This document shows, piece after piece, positions 20,512 through 32,872 of a DNA stretch of 64,000 nucleotides (positions within the stretch are counted from its first letter, which is position 1; every line of letters starts with the position of its first letter). The DNA comes from Heterobasidion occidentale (taxonomy: Eukaryota > Basidiomycota > Agaricomycetes > Russulales > Bondarzewiaceae). The position numbers were made by a program, and so were the translations under genes. Location of the stretch: positions 2,046,001-2,110,000 of the forward strand of contig JBCAQO010000010.1 of NCBI GenBank assembly GCA_039111635.1, given 5' to 3'. Below the pieces are notes generated by a model, which did no database searches, was not told the origin of the DNA, and worked only from the letters and a program-made list of their open reading frames with translations.

Positions 20512-22233
20512 ATGCAACCCAAAAGCACCCTCTTCGGCGTCGCTCGACGCATCCCGACACCCGTAGCGATCATCATCGGCGTCTTCATCGGTGCGCTCCT
20601 CGCGCGCACCTTCTCCTCCTCGTCCACGTCCTCGTCCACGTCCTGGCGGGGCGGCCACGCGCCATCCTACAAGTCCTCCTCCACCTCGCGCCCGTCCGTA
20701 TCTCTCCCGACGCTCGAGCAGCGTTATCGCGTGCTCGAGCTTCTCACCTCCCTGTCTCCGCACTACACGCGCGAGTGCACCCGGAACGCCAACCCGCTCT
20801 ACGCTCAGCAGGCGCGTGAGCGCTACGCCCCCCTTATCGGGCACAACCCCTCCCAGTCCTCCAATTGGCTCATGGACCTCGGGCTCGGCGGGCTCGACCC
20901 CATCCCGCACCCGAGCCAGGAGGAGGCGACGTACTACAAGCACCGCCGGGACCTCGCCGGCGGCGAGCACAAGTACTTCTTCGCGATCAACCTCTACAAC
21001 TCGTTCGACGTCATCCCGGACCTCTTCGCGACGCTCTTCCGCGTCGCGTCCGTGCTCGGCTACCACAACGTGTTCGTGTCCATCTACGAGAACGGCTCGA
21101 CCGACCAGACCAAGGCGCTGCTCCGCATCTTCGACGCGCTCACGCGCAGCGTCGGCATGCGCGTCACGATCCGCACCTCGCAGCGCACGCGCGGCGCGTT
21201 CAACCACCGCATCGAGTACCTCGCCGAGGTGCGCAACGCCGCGTTCGTCCCGCTGCACGAGCTGCGCGACACCGAGGGCGAGTACTTCGACACGATCATC
21301 TTCATGAACGACATCCTGCCCTGCATCGACGACCTCCTCGAGCTCATCTGGCAGAGCCGCCGGAACAACGCGGGCATCACCTGCGCGGCGGACTACATGT
21401 ACCACGACGAGATCGGCGCGCCCGTCTTCTACGACAACTGGGTCGCGCGCGACATCAACGGCACCGCGCTCGAGAACGCGCCGTTCGAGAGCATCTTCCA
21501 CCACGCGCCGTCCGCGGAGCGCTTCCAGCGCCACCTCCCGATCCAGGTGCAGTCCTGCTGGAACGGCATCGCCGTCCTCGACCCCGCGCCGTTCTACAGC
21601 CCGCCGCACGTCCGCTTCCGCATGGCGCGCATCGTCGACGGCGAGTGCTCCGCGTCCGAGTGCTCGCTCATCTGCAACGACTACTGGGAGGCGGGCTACG
21701 GCCGCATCCTCATGGTCCCGCGCGTCAAGCTCGCCTACGACCGGGTGAGTCTCTCTCTCTCTCTCTCCGTCGCGAATCGCCAGGGGAGACCCCGCGTCGC
21801 TCACCCGTCCGCTGGCGAGCAGAAAGTGTTCGACATCATCCACCCCGCGCGCCGCAACCTGACCTCCATCCGCGGGTACGTGCGCCTCGGCGGCCTGCCG
21901 GACAACCCGCGCACGGACCCGCAGGACCGGTCGTGGTTCGGCCCCCACGACCGGCTGTTCACCGAAGAGGAGGGCGACGCGGTCGACTTTGTCCCCGGGC
22001 CCGAGCACGGTGAGCCCCTCGCGCCTCTCGAACACTCACAAAAAGGGAACTGTCGCTGACGCGACGTGGCTCGGCTCGGCTCGGCGCGCGCAGTGTGGTG
22101 TTGGGGCTGGGACGGCGCGGGCGACCTCGACGGGCCGGACGTGGACCCCATCTGGGAGCGCATGCCGCAAAAGTCGACGAACCCGAAGGCGGTCGAGGTC
22201 GTGCACGACCGGAGCTTCAAGCTGTCGCCGTGA
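20512..22233 (+). CDS. CAP59/CMT1-type alpha-1,3-mannosyltransferase (GT69), 519 aa
   Basis: Model join(20512..21744, 21823..22009, 22094..22233), 520 codons. A short cytosolic N-terminus and one membrane helix at about residues 17-33 (PVAIIIGVFIGALLA) mark a Golgi type II enzyme. The catalytic region matches the cryptococcal mannosyltransferase family: KYFFAINLYNSFDVIPDLF, then VFVSIYENGSTDQT, FDTIIFMNDILPCIDDLLEL, the CAADYMYHDEIGAPVFYDNW block, PIQVQSCWNGIAVLD, and a Cys-rich ECSASECSLICNDYW. In Cryptococcus this family (CAP59, CMT1) makes or exports capsule mannan; in saprobic mushrooms it presumably serves cell-wall or slime polysaccharide. The first intron contains a CT repeat just after the donor. 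A CTG/TTG-started extension to 20446 is open, but the ATG at 20512 is the first Met and precedes the anchor. Confidence 0.9.
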
Positions 22234-22560
22234 GCGCGCGGCGCGCGGCAGGGGAGGGACGGACTGGACGGGGCGCCACGTATGATACTTACGCACACAC
22301 AAACACCACACACAACGGGCATAGACACTATGGAATATTCGCGCGTGTTAATACAGCAGCATCGTTCACGCAATGCACGTCGAACGTGGACTTCGTTCTC
22401 CATCCAAGAGGGTAAAAACAGTGAGAGATCTAATCCTCCGACGAACAGGGAGCAGCATACTCGACCCTACTAATACACCACACGGGCCTCGTACACACAC
22501 ACACACACAAGAAAGAAACACAGAGCAAGAACAGCACCGGCGACCTCCTCCTCCGCGCGC
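22234..22560. other. Intergenic, tail-to-tail, with a CA repeat
   Basis: 326 bp between convergent stops, containing a (CA)n run at 22493-22509. No coding frame. Confidence 0.5.
22493..22509. repeat. (CA)n microsatellite
   Basis: About eight uninterrupted CA units in the shared 3' intergenic region. Confidence 0.8.
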
Positions 22561-24078
22561 TCAACGGAACGTCTCATTTTCGCCCGGCCGCGGGCGGCTC
22601 GTCACGTCGTGCTCCTCGAAATCCGCGAACGGGTCGTCGCCCTTCTGCTTCCCAGCCCCATGCGCGCCGACGCCGTACCCCGCGCCGACGTACTCCGGCA
22701 GCTTCCCGTCGTCCGGCTCCGGCTCGCGGAACTGCGGCGGCGGGCCCGGCGGGGGCGCGTACTGCGGCGCGGCGCCGTACGCGCCGTACTGGGCACCGCT
22801 GCCGTTGTTGTTGTAGCCGTCGTTGCCGTCGTTGTACCCGAGGTGCGGGAGCGAGGAGACGTACGTCGGGTTGTAGTACGCGCCCGTGCCGGCGCCGAGG
22901 TTGTTCGTGGGCGCGCGGAAGGCGTTCGCGGGGGAGGTGGGGTCCAGGAGCTGGTGGTAGTACGCGAACGCGATCGCGGAGAAGAGGCCCATCAGGACTG
23001 GTGTGGAAGAACGTCAGAGGTGAGTGGAGATGCGAGGGGGATTGGGGTTACCGATGACGAGGAGCAGCGAGACGATGTCGGACCAGGAGTCGTGGTCCCA
23101 GGCCCTGTGGCACCCTAGAGAACAGTCGAGGGGTCAGGTTTCGCGCCGGGGAGGAGGCGATGTAGATCTCGCACAATCGTTTGCCTGCTCTTGAGTGAGG
23201 TGCTCGTGGACGCTGGGGCCGAAGAGACTCCAGCGGAAGTTCACGTCCGCGCCCGTCGTCAGATTCGTGCACTCATTGATCATGTCGTTCTGGAAACGAC
23301 AGAACGATCTGAGCCACGGTGTAAGCCCAGATAGGGACCACGGACCTTCAGAGTGAAATGTGTGACCACGGTGACGAACCCCGCGACGATGGTGACGAGG
23401 GCGCTGAGGATGCTGAGGAACGCGTAGAGCCGGACGAGGGGGAGGCGTTGCTACAGGCGTTGCACGGACCATGAGACCTGTCGGGACGAGGAGGAAGCTA
23501 GGGTGAAACGCACGAGGCCCGCTGCAGCTGCGCCAAAGAACCCGATGGCACCCACTGCTGCATACATCGCGCCCAGCACGATGGAGAACGTGGCGAGCTT
23601 GGGGAAGCCCTCTGCGCAGAAATTCAGGCTGGTTCGGTCACTCGGTCGATGCGTCGCACTTACGGTGCTTGTCGATGTTGATCTCGCGGAACAGATCGAT
23701 CTTGGAGCGAAATCAGCCACGGACACTCGTAGACCGCGAAGGTAACCTACCGCGCTAGAACAGCCGTCTAGGTCAGTACATGCACTCGCCCTGATATCGA
23801 ACAAGACGGACGTACCCTGCGAGGGCCCACACACCACTCATCAAAGCGACTTGTTACATGGCCATCAACTCGAGTGGCCTCGTGCATGGAGGGCTGGGGG
23901 CACTCACGGATGACGACCACCGGTCTGAGGTTCGAGCGGTACACACGACCGACGAAGGCGTATGACGGAGGGTTCCCTGCAGGCCACATCGAAGTCATGG
24001 GTACCCTGTACGCAGCAATGACCCTGGAGGGTGCATGAGCGACTCACCTACTGGCGGGGGTGGCCTGGTGTTATTCAT
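22561..24078 (-). CDS. Multi-pass membrane protein, MARVEL-like layout
   Basis: The start is MNNTRPPPPV at 24078. Following exons give SYAFVGRVYRSNLRPVVVI, an IDLFREINIDKH piece, then four likely membrane helices: FPKLATFSIVLGAMYAAVGA, LVRLYAFLSILSALVTIVAG, a loop with two conserved cysteines (INECTNLTTGADVNFRW), DIVSLLLVIG and LFSAIAFAYYHQLLDP. The cytosolic tail is rich in Gly, Tyr, Asn and Pro (QYAPPPGPPPQF) and ends in an acidic DDPFADFEEHD. The gene has many small exons, and the two nearest the 5' end (24000-23760) could not be joined with certainty. The layout recalls fungal MARVEL or tetraspan plasma-membrane proteins with a cytosolic interaction tail; I know no assigned function. Confidence 0.65.
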
Positions 24079-25611
24079 CGTTCTGAGCTAGCACTAGCGC
24101 TTTCTTGAAGAGGTGGTGTGAGATCCGAGGGCGAAGAGGAAGGAAACGGAAGAAAGCCGTCTGTCTGTTCGTGTGGTTCGTGAAGAGATGGGCGCCCGCG
24201 ACCTGATGAGGGTGTGTAGAGTGAGACCGCAATTGCGCTCACGCAGGCCTGAGATGGGCGTGGCCTGCGTGGCTGTGTTGCACAGAACGGGCCATCTCGG
24301 TCGCCCGGCCAGCCCGGCTTCGTCTGGATTCATTCCTGCTGTCCGTCATTCGTCGTCAACAGACACAGCACAGGCACTTTCTAGTACATACAGCGGACAG
24401 GGACGTTCTGAACAGGACTACACGATAGAACGTCTCCTCTCCATCCTCACGCGCGGCTCGTCGTCCTCTGACCTGCGAACCTCGCGAGGCGAGTGAAATG
24501 ACAGGAAACGGCACTGGTACTAGTATGGCGTGTCGTGATCGTGGCGGCTACGGGTGCCCAAGATTACGGCCTACGTCGTCGGTAAGCCCTGCGTCCTCTG
24601 CACCGCATAAAATCCCCATCTCTGATCAGTGTTTGTGACCATCACCTTCCTACTGACAGCTCCTCAGCCTGATTTCTACCAGCAAAAGCACCGCGTCTGT
24701 CAAAAGACCTCGTCCCTGGCGAGACACCAGAAACAGTCATATTTCGCGCGAGTACACGGAAGCACAGGCCCTACACAGCGATGCGCCACTCCATCACTGA
24801 AACTGAGGGTTGAATAGACTCCGCGTCATGTACTTGTCAGTCGCTGTCCGCGAAGCACCTTCGGTGGCCATGTCGCCCTGTGAATCATGCGTGTCATAAT
24901 GTCAACGTCTGCCGCATTTTATAAAGGACAGCTCATACCTCCTCCACCGCACCGCAGAATTATATGTACTATCATTGGTCAGATCAGACACATGCGGAGC
25001 ATACGAACACATTGCGACTCACCAAAAGACATTTCACAGCCAAGACAACTTTGCACGCGATACAGGTGAAGGAAGAGATGCTGGATGTTTGGGGCATCTG
25101 GAAGAAGAACGCGGGGCTAAGTGAGAGCGGGAGTGACGGGAGGTGGATAGGAGGGCCGATCTCGAGGAACTCGCAGTGAGTGGACGCTCGACGACTTCGT
25201 GAAGGCGACTGAGCTTGTTCTGTGATCAAGAAACATCTATTGTTGTTCGTATAGTAAAAGTAAAGCAGAGCACGCGGCGTCGCGCATCGGTATACCATCT
25301 TCCCATCTCACACCACACCACGTATATGTGCACAGAAACGCACGACTGAGACAAGGAAAACATGAGACGGGTATAGAACAAGGTTGACAGAGGAAACGTC
25401 AAGGATGCGAAAAAAAACAGCGCATAGAGAAACGTGCGTGGGAGAGAAGTGAGTTTTCTAATTCTGGAACAAGGGCACGACGCGTCCGCTCCGAAGGCTG
25501 GAAGGTATCAAAGTGCTGAAAACGACCGCCGCGGGGCGACGGGAATACAAGGGGCGAAGCGTGCTACGCAGGCGGGGCAGAGAACAAGGGGCGTGGCTGC
25601 GAGGGTATAAA
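24079..25611. other. Intergenic region, 1.5 kb
   Basis: Between two minus-strand genes. It must hold the promoter of the membrane-protein gene (left) and the 3' UTR of the zinc-finger gene (right). Several short open frames occur on both strands, but none has codon character or a known motif. Confidence 0.45.
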
Positions 25612-27392
25612 TCAGAGCTGGTCCGTCCGCCGTCCTCTGGTCGATCGAGGCGCTTCACTCTTCCGCCTACGTTTCTTGCGATCGACGCCCACAGGAGCTT
25701 TGGACGACGAGGCCACAGGAGCTTTGGACGACGAGGCCTTGGAAGCTCCACTCGGCGTGAGCAGGCTTTCTCCGCTCGACTTGCCCTCTAGAGCGCGCGC
25801 CATATTCCGAAGGTGCTTTTTGGATTCCTTGTGCCGAAGGAGGTGTCGGTCCGCTTTATGCTCCCGCAATATTCGCAGTGGTCGTTCAGATGCCTTTCCT
25901 TTATACCATACTCCAGCATGAATGCGTCCCATCCGGCCAATTCCCGGAAGCTGGCATGGGCTTGAACGGTGCCGACGTGTCTCCTCACGTCGTCTAGGGT
26001 CGTGCATGTTTGCCGACAGCCGGGGATGAAACAAAGGTATCGACCTTCCGACGTTCGCTCTGGTGTAAAACTGGTGGAGGCCTCCGACGGTCCAGCCGCC
26101 CCATGATTTACATGGTTTGGCGCAGCCGGAGACTGGAGGTCGTCCTCTGACTCTTCTGTGGCAAATGTAAATATTGGAGGTGATTGGACCCCCGCAGGGG
26201 TACAACCAACCTTGGATATCGCAGAGCTTTGCTCTGGATGTGAGGGGCCCGATTTCCTCCTCTTGGCTCTTGGCTTCTCGTCCTCGTCTTCCGCTGGTGC
26301 TCGCCTCTTCCGGGATCTGGTGGGTGCAGGGCGAGGCGCGGGAGGATGTGGCGAGTCCGACGAAGGGAGAGCCGTGGGATACTGGGCGTGGGTGTGAATG
26401 AGAGGGGGGTCGGAGGAAGGGACCATTTGGGGCATGGTCGGGTTCGGAGGCATCGGGAGAGACGAGACGGAATACGCGGCAGGTGGTGGCATGCCGCCAG
26501 GAATCAATCGTATGCCCTGTGAGTGATCCCTTCGACGCCGTGATGGGCCTGGGTCTATCGGACTCACGTTTTGAGCTGGGCCATAACCCGGCAGCTGTGC
26601 GAAGTAGGAAGGGCCCGGAGTGGCATTGTACGGATCAGACGGGGGGGTGAAGAAGCCGGTGGCAGATGCGTCTGGGATGTACTGAAACCCATCTGGAATG
26701 CACTCAGGACCGGCCGTCTGTTGTGCATAATATGTGGGAAGGGAATCGGCCCAACCCAAAACGTATCCGGTGCGTGCGTCCCACTGTTGTGGCATGCCTG
26801 CCGTCGACGAAGCTGGCCAGTACTCCATAGGAGGATACGTCGCAGAGGGGGCTTCGCAGTGTTGGAGAGGGAGCGAAGACTGACCAGGGAACGGGAATGC
26901 GCCATCCAGTGGACCGGGCTGCGCCTGCCCTGCCGCGAAGAAAGCATTGTTCCGAACCTGAGGCAACGGCGGAGAGAGGGACGTATGGCGGGGGTGGGCA
27001 GGGTTGGAAGTGGGGTACGGAGAGTATCGATGATGGGCGCGGGCGGGCCTGAGAGAACTGGATGCCACAGTGTTGAGGAGCTGTGGGTCCAGGGAGGGCG
27101 TCATCGACAGGCTGCTGGTTGGTGATGCCGATTGCGACATCAACAGGGTGAAATCCGCGTCGGTGAGTTCGACGAACGCCGGTTTCTGCTCTTCGTCCGC
27201 AGAGGTCGTCGACGAGGTGGTATATTGTTCGCTGAACCAATTGTCCGTGCCGACTAACGAATTGCCAGGAAAGCCCTTGATGTCATCCAAGGATGCTTGC
27301 TCGAGACACTCAAAGTTAACTGAGCGGAAGACATCAGTCACGATGGATTCCGGGAGACGCGATGGTCAGAGCTTACAATTGTATTGCGACAT
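25612..27392 (-). CDS. C2H2 zinc-finger protein, probable transcription factor, frame break in last finger
   Basis: A 16-nt first exon (27392..27377, MSQYN) joins exon 2 at 27319; a likely 51-bp intron lies at 26567..26517. The first 300 residues are Pro/Ser/Gln-rich and contain acidic activation-like segments (ELTDADFTLL). A basic patch RSRKRRAPAEDEDEKPRAKRRK is a likely nuclear signal. Near the C-terminus is a finger CFIPGCRQTCTTLDDVRRH, then an aromatic/acidic linker and CEYC. In the frame as given, the second finger has no histidines and the protein stops at 25788. With one base restored near 25861 the frame continues as a C-x2-C-x12-H-x5-H finger ending KESKKH and a basic Lys/Ser tail to 25612. 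The gene layout is typical of Agaricomycete developmental regulators, but no named family is recognised. Confidence 0.7.
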
Positions 27393-30239
27393 GATCGTTG
27401 TTGGCAGAAGCAGTGGTCGGGACAATTGAGGCGAGTGATGGCGATGGTCGACAGAAGGGTCCGAGCAGTGGTCGGGATAATTGAGGCGAGTGATGGCGGT
27501 GAGGGGATGTTGTGTTGGACCAACTCGCCACGCTGACCGCCTTTTTATCTTCCTCTCTAGTGCAGGTGGTGGTTTATTTGCTCCTGCATCGGAGTCGAAG
27601 CGACCACCTCATGTCCAAGCGATGGCCATGTTTGTGCTTTGTGGTGGACCTTACAACCTTGTACTTTTGACCACCGGTGGCTTGTGGCAGCATCGCTTTT
27701 CTGCACGCATCGCATCGCAGACCGTTTAGAGGTATACAGGACCAGCGGGTTGGTGGGGGTGCCCGACGAAGGCGGCCGGCAGAGATTACGGAGCTCGAGA
27801 AGCATCCCAAGGTCCAAGCGTGCGTCACCCCGACCCGTCTGCAGGCTTGGATGCATTAATTATGCCGGCACAATGGTGTGAATGGAGGGGGGCTCCAGGA
27901 GCGTCACATTTTTCGAGCACAAGACAAGGTGGCCGTGCGCGCAGAGGAGATGGGAGCAGGGTCAATGCGCGGCTGCGTTCTGGGGGTACAGACGATGCGA
28001 TTGGACGCGCCGGTGAGTACCTGATATCTGAGACGGAGGATTGATCGAGTTACCGCCCGCTGCCTCGGGATCTCGCAGGTGCCTCGCTCGCCGCTCCATC
28101 GCTATAGAAGGACGGATGGCAGCCTCATGTCTGCGTCACCTCGCTCCCTGTATTCTTCGTAAAATCGTCCTTGTACTCTAAAAGGCAGGAGCTCGAGTGC
28201 CCAGGTGGGGGTCAGAGCTAGTGGACTCGCACCCCGCACCGACCCTGTCGCTCTCCTCCCCCCCTTCCTCCCTCCTCCCTCGGGAGCGCGGGCCTGCTAC
28301 CAATCGGAAAGCCACTGGAGGCCGCGCGATCGCTGTACCATTCTGGGCTCTGTTGATGATACACGCGAGAGGAGAGAGGCCGTTGAGACAGCGACAGATT
28401 CGGTGCGTTGACAAAATTGCCGTTGGGTGTATCACTCCTCTTTTTTTCATCTATCTCGTACCACGCTCACGTTGAATCGATTCGCCTCTTGACATCCATC
28501 CGCTCGCCTTCCTGTCAGTCTTCTGTCTCACATCGCGTCAGAGGGTATGCACCATCAAGGTTCTCGCCAATTGTGGCAGCTACACGCTTCAACTCGGCCT
28601 CATGGAGATTTCCGCGACCTTACTCTTACACCATCAGTCACCCCTGAGGCTGCCACCGCATTCTACTTAACAGACTGTGAGAGAGTTGACTGGTTGACGA
28701 AAATCCTGTAAATAAAACAAGAATGTCTTGGTTGTGAGGCCTTGAGGGCCCATGCGCGCCACCCGTTGGAATACTTTTTGGCGGATCCAAGGGGAATCGG
28801 CATAAACCTCGCACCCACATGCTGTGAAGCATACAGGCTTGCCTTTTCCTTAATCGATCCAACAAAGGGTAGGTCTTTTTTTGTGAGTTATCATTCTTCA
28901 ACTCCCTTGTGTACTAGACGCCGGTGCTTTCCGACTAATTGATTTTCAAGTGATCACCCACCCAGATCTAAACATGCTCAAGCTTCAGACAGGTCCTCAC
29001 CAACGGAAATTACAGCCCCCTCTGCACAACTGTGTTCCCTCTGCCTGTGCTGCGACCACTGGCAAAGCAATTTCTAGTCCGATTGGGCCAACATTAGTCT
29101 TGCCCTGAGAGCTGAGTGATCCTCACCCTATGTAAACCATACCTCTTGACACGCTACGTCAACTATTCATGGATTTTTAGATTTGACGCCGATGTGTGCT
29201 TCCTGAGTGTGCTTTTTGAGGACTGTTTCGGTCAAGGTAGTGCTTCTTAGGCTCAGCCCCTATCACGGCCGCAATCTCTTATGTCAATAACCACCCTAAA
29301 TGTCGGATGGCGACAAGAGCTGACTCACGATTCATGAAACCCCTTGTCGTCCAGGCTAATATACCACTAAGCAATACACTGGATTTGAAAGACGCTAGTC
29401 ACTGACTCAGACACAAGTCCGACTTGCTCACGATCATCGAAGCAGTGGCATCGAGGAAGGATCAAGCAGAAATATCCTTTTTTGAGTTGACAACAGGTAA
29501 GAAGCGGTCTTCAAGCGCGAATTATTCCGAAAAAACGTATGCTGTCATCATCCACACGGCTGTTAACCAAGTGTTGGCAGTCAAAATTCAGCTGGAAGGA
29601 CATGCAGAACATCCACAGATAAAAGCGGCTGTTCTATCGCTCTGGCGATGCCTACCACCCTCATGTCAAAAAGAATCAGGGTCCCCATGTCGATAGCTCT
29701 ATGAATTGTGCAGAGCTTACCTGAACCACAATACATCCGACTATCGTTTTTGGGGTATTCGACTCGAGATAGTGAACTCAATGCTGGGATTGCATTTATG
29801 ACAGAAAGAAAACGGGAGCAATCGTCCATTTAGAGGGAAGATGAAGTGAGACTTGTATAGAGTGATTGAGGGAAAACAGTTCTCGGCAACAACTGGCGTA
29901 TATTGGACGCAGTCATGTGCACATAGTAAACGAGCAAAGGGGTCATCCTTCCCCGAGTGCGCGTTTACCTGATTGCCAGACTTGAAACAACGGTTTTATG
30001 CCGCTCATGCCAGGTTGCACAATCATTCCGACGCCCAATTTCCTCGCGCTTTCAAACCGTGAGCAGCACGTAGGAGCCCCCACCATGATCCTGTATTCCA
30101 AAGCCCCGCACATTGAGAGCGAGGCGTGAATCGTCACAAGGCTTGAGAAAAGTCCCACCCGGACACCGGCGGAAAACTGTCCATTAAAATACCGTCCAAT
30201 GATACAAGCTCGCTAGAAACGTCCGTCGTGGTAGAACAC
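27393..30239. other. Gene-poor stretch, 2.8 kb
   Basis: It holds the promoter of the zinc-finger gene with a duplicated 38-bp segment at 27409-27501. The rest has only short, unsupported open frames. I looked for relics of membrane-protein or transposon genes near 28100-28700 and 29420-29830 and found none I could defend. A long regulatory region or a non-coding transcript is possible. Confidence 0.4.
27409..27501. repeat. Two copies of a 38-bp direct repeat
   Basis: The segment beginning AGCAGTGGTCGGGACAATTG at 27409 recurs at 27464 with two differences. The period is 55 bp. It lies just upstream of the start codon of the zinc-finger gene, so it may be a duplicated promoter or 5' UTR element. 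Confidence 0.8.
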
Positions 30240-31436
30240 CTACGCATCCTTGACCTTTTCAATCTTCTTCTTCTTCGCCTTCTTGACGGCTTTCTTCGTC
30301 GGAGACACGTCTTGCTTCGCAGCGGCAGACGCCTCGATATCCACACGCGCGAGGAACAGCAGGATGTTCATCCCCAGCGCTCCCAGAGCGCCGAAGGAAT
30401 AGCCGATGACGGCGGCATATGCAGGGGTGAGGGGCCAAGCCTGTGTTGGGCAGTCGACGGAGCGGTGGCGGGACACGACACGGAGGTGAGAGAGCCAGAC
30501 AGAGAGACGGGGACGGAGACGCACCTGCCAAGGTCTGTCCCAATCAAGACCAATTGGGATTACGCCTGCCCATGCTCCGAGGAAGGCACCGATAGCAGGG
30601 TACGAACGCACGTTCCGGAGCGGTACGTGGGCTGGCAGACGCGTCGATGTAAGCACTAAACTGACGAGATGTCTGAGCAGAAAGGCACGCACGCAAATTC
30701 CGCGAAGAGCCGTATCCACGTGTCGTTCTGGACGACCGCCGCTGACGAGCCAGGTTGGGATTCTGCGCCAGTGATAAGGGGAGGGAGAACGGCAGGATGG
30801 CGGGCCCAGACAGTACGCGGGGATGAAGGTCGTGAGGATCGAAAGAAGCAGAGAAAGAAGGTAGGTGTGCGCGAGATGCCTGCACCGCAGGAGAGCATGA
30901 AGCACGGCACGCAGGATGTAAGGATTTGACGTACGTCGTTATGGGCGCGCTGAAGAGCACGAGCACGAAATGGATCGCAACGGACGCGTAGAGCGTGAAC
31001 AGCGACGCGTTCCGGATATCCTGCGCACGCGCGATCCGAGTAGTCTGGTTGAACATGCTGCATATACGGCCCAAGATCATCGCTATTGACTCACCGTGCC
31101 CTTGCTCTCGCCTTTCCTAACCAGTCGGGCCTCGACGCCAGCCCCGCCCATTCCTCCCTCCCTGACCCATTCCCTGACCCACCCACTCCACCACCCCACC
31201 AGCAACGCGGAGCCAGTTACGATCCATGCGAGTGTGACAAGCGGTCTAGAGGTGATAGGGTCCAGAAAGGGGTGCTGTGGTCTGTCGAGGCCGCGCTCGA
31301 GGGGCGGCAAAGGAAAGAGCAGTGAGGTCTGCGGAAGAAGAAAGAGAGAAGCGGAGAGCACGAGGGTGTGGAGAATTAGAAATGGGGGATATTGTTTGGG
31401 GATGGATAAAGGAGAGTATGGCGTCGGTGATGACAT
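30240..31436 (-). CDS. GPI11: GPI biosynthesis protein Pig-F / Gpi11
   Basis: Exon 1 (31436..31095) encodes a start MSSPTPYSPLSI followed by two membrane helices (FLILHTLVLSASLFLLPQ and LVTLAWIVTGSALLVGWWSG). Exon 2 (31044..30935) gives FTLYASVAIHFVLVLFSAPI. Then THLAHTYLLSLLLSILTTF with IPAYCLGPPS, a small exon NDTWIRLFAEF, and the family hallmark SYPAIGAFLGAWAGVIPIGL followed by DWDRPWQ. The last exon has AWPLTPAYAAVIGYSFGALG and a very basic Lys tail. Pig-F stabilises the ethanolamine-phosphate transferases Gpi7 and Gpi13, which finish the GPI anchor in the endoplasmic reticulum. The basic C-terminus would lie in the cytosol. The small-exon borders between 30900 and 30660 are approximate. 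Confidence 0.85.
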
Positions 31437-32853
31437 TGCTTTGCGGACGCAGAAGATGCGGTGAGACACAGCTGGTGAGACTGTATTAGCAGACAACCTT
31501 GACCCTCAACACCTCACGCACACGGCAGCTATTTCTGAGGATCTCAACAAGGGTCCGGAATGGGCAAAAAAAAGATCAGTGCTGACCCGTATGATGGTTG
31601 GACAAAGTTGCTGGGGTGCTCAGACGGTGCTGGCGCTCATGAACTGGTCCCTTCTGGTTCGACGCTCTTTGTTGTAGGATGAGTGGGAAGAACTCGGAAT
31701 GTACCCAAAGCTGACGGACTTGCCGCGCTGGTAGTGGCGCCGTTGATTCCTGGGACCTGCGCGCACCCACCGTCAGTGACGGATATCCGGAGACTACAGT
31801 ACGTCGGAGGTTGAAGGAGAATCGCCTTTGGGAACCACACTCACTCTCAACCACCACCACGGACTGCAGATTCCATCACATCCTCCTGCGATTTCTCCCA
31901 ACATTCCCAATCATTGACATTCCCTGGGCATTCAATATTCAATGACTACCATCCAAAGTTCCCGTGAATATCTTTCTGGCCTCCTTGACTGTCGAACGTG
32001 AACGATCTCCTCTTCGTCGCCGAGCGCAAACGCATTCCACTTTGGCGATATCCTGCGGGGCACAATGGCGTCCCCTGCATCATGGCGTTCTCTCAACCAA
32101 TCTATGTACTCATATCGTCAAGAGTACCACAGGGTCAAACCTCAATTTCGCAAAGTTGCAGGTTACACATCTTCGTACCGGTCATTTCCATGCTGGTGCT
32201 CCAGCTCCCTCTAGCCGCCTGCCATTTGTTCCGCCTTGCTGCCATTAATTCAAAGTTTCGCTCATGCTCTAGGTGGTTGTCGATAATCTTGAGGCCTTTT
32301 TTCTCGAACACTTCATGAGGTATCAATCTAACAGACTTCATGACACATCAGTCTACTCTTATCACTGCTATGGGCCATTTTTTTCTATAGATCTACAGAC
32401 CTTCTTGTTCTGTCGAGCATATATGTATGTGCACAGACTCAACCCACCTTTCTATTTCTCTAAGCTAAGCTAGCTACAACCTCGATCCGTTGAAAATGAT
32501 AACGCTGATTTTGGATCTGGGTATTCTTTCTTCTTTCTCGTCTCAATGCTTCAGCCTTGCAATTCAAGATTGACTTTATCGTACCTCTTCCGAAGACGGT
32601 TCTGGCGACGAGGATTCTGGCTACAATCTACTGTAGTGGCCCTGATGGTACGGTAGACGAACTTTGCCAGCAGCGGTGCCTCCTTCCCCCGGTGTTTATC
32701 CTCTCTTCGTATATTGACGCTTGATATTCCATTCTCCTCGAGTGGAGACTCGTGAGCGTTTCCTTTACGTCGAGCAATCACTTGCTCCTATAGATACATA
32801 CAAGTACGTACACGTCTAGGTATGCGGCATGCCGCGTTAGACGTTAATGATAA

Positions 32854-32872
32854 CTAACAAACAAACAAACAA
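32854..32872. repeat. (CAAA)n microsatellite
   Basis: Four to five uninterrupted CAAA units in non-coding DNA. Confidence 0.8.

Noticed and set aside
20473..22035. A 520-codon open frame on the minus strand opposite the GT69 gene
   Set aside because: It is the mirror of a GC-rich coding region with strong third-position bias; the composition is Arg/Ala/Val-rich nonsense and the plus strand carries a clear known family.
29424..29829. Opposing short open frames in the gene-poor stretch
   Set aside because: Neither shows family similarity, splice signals or codon bias.
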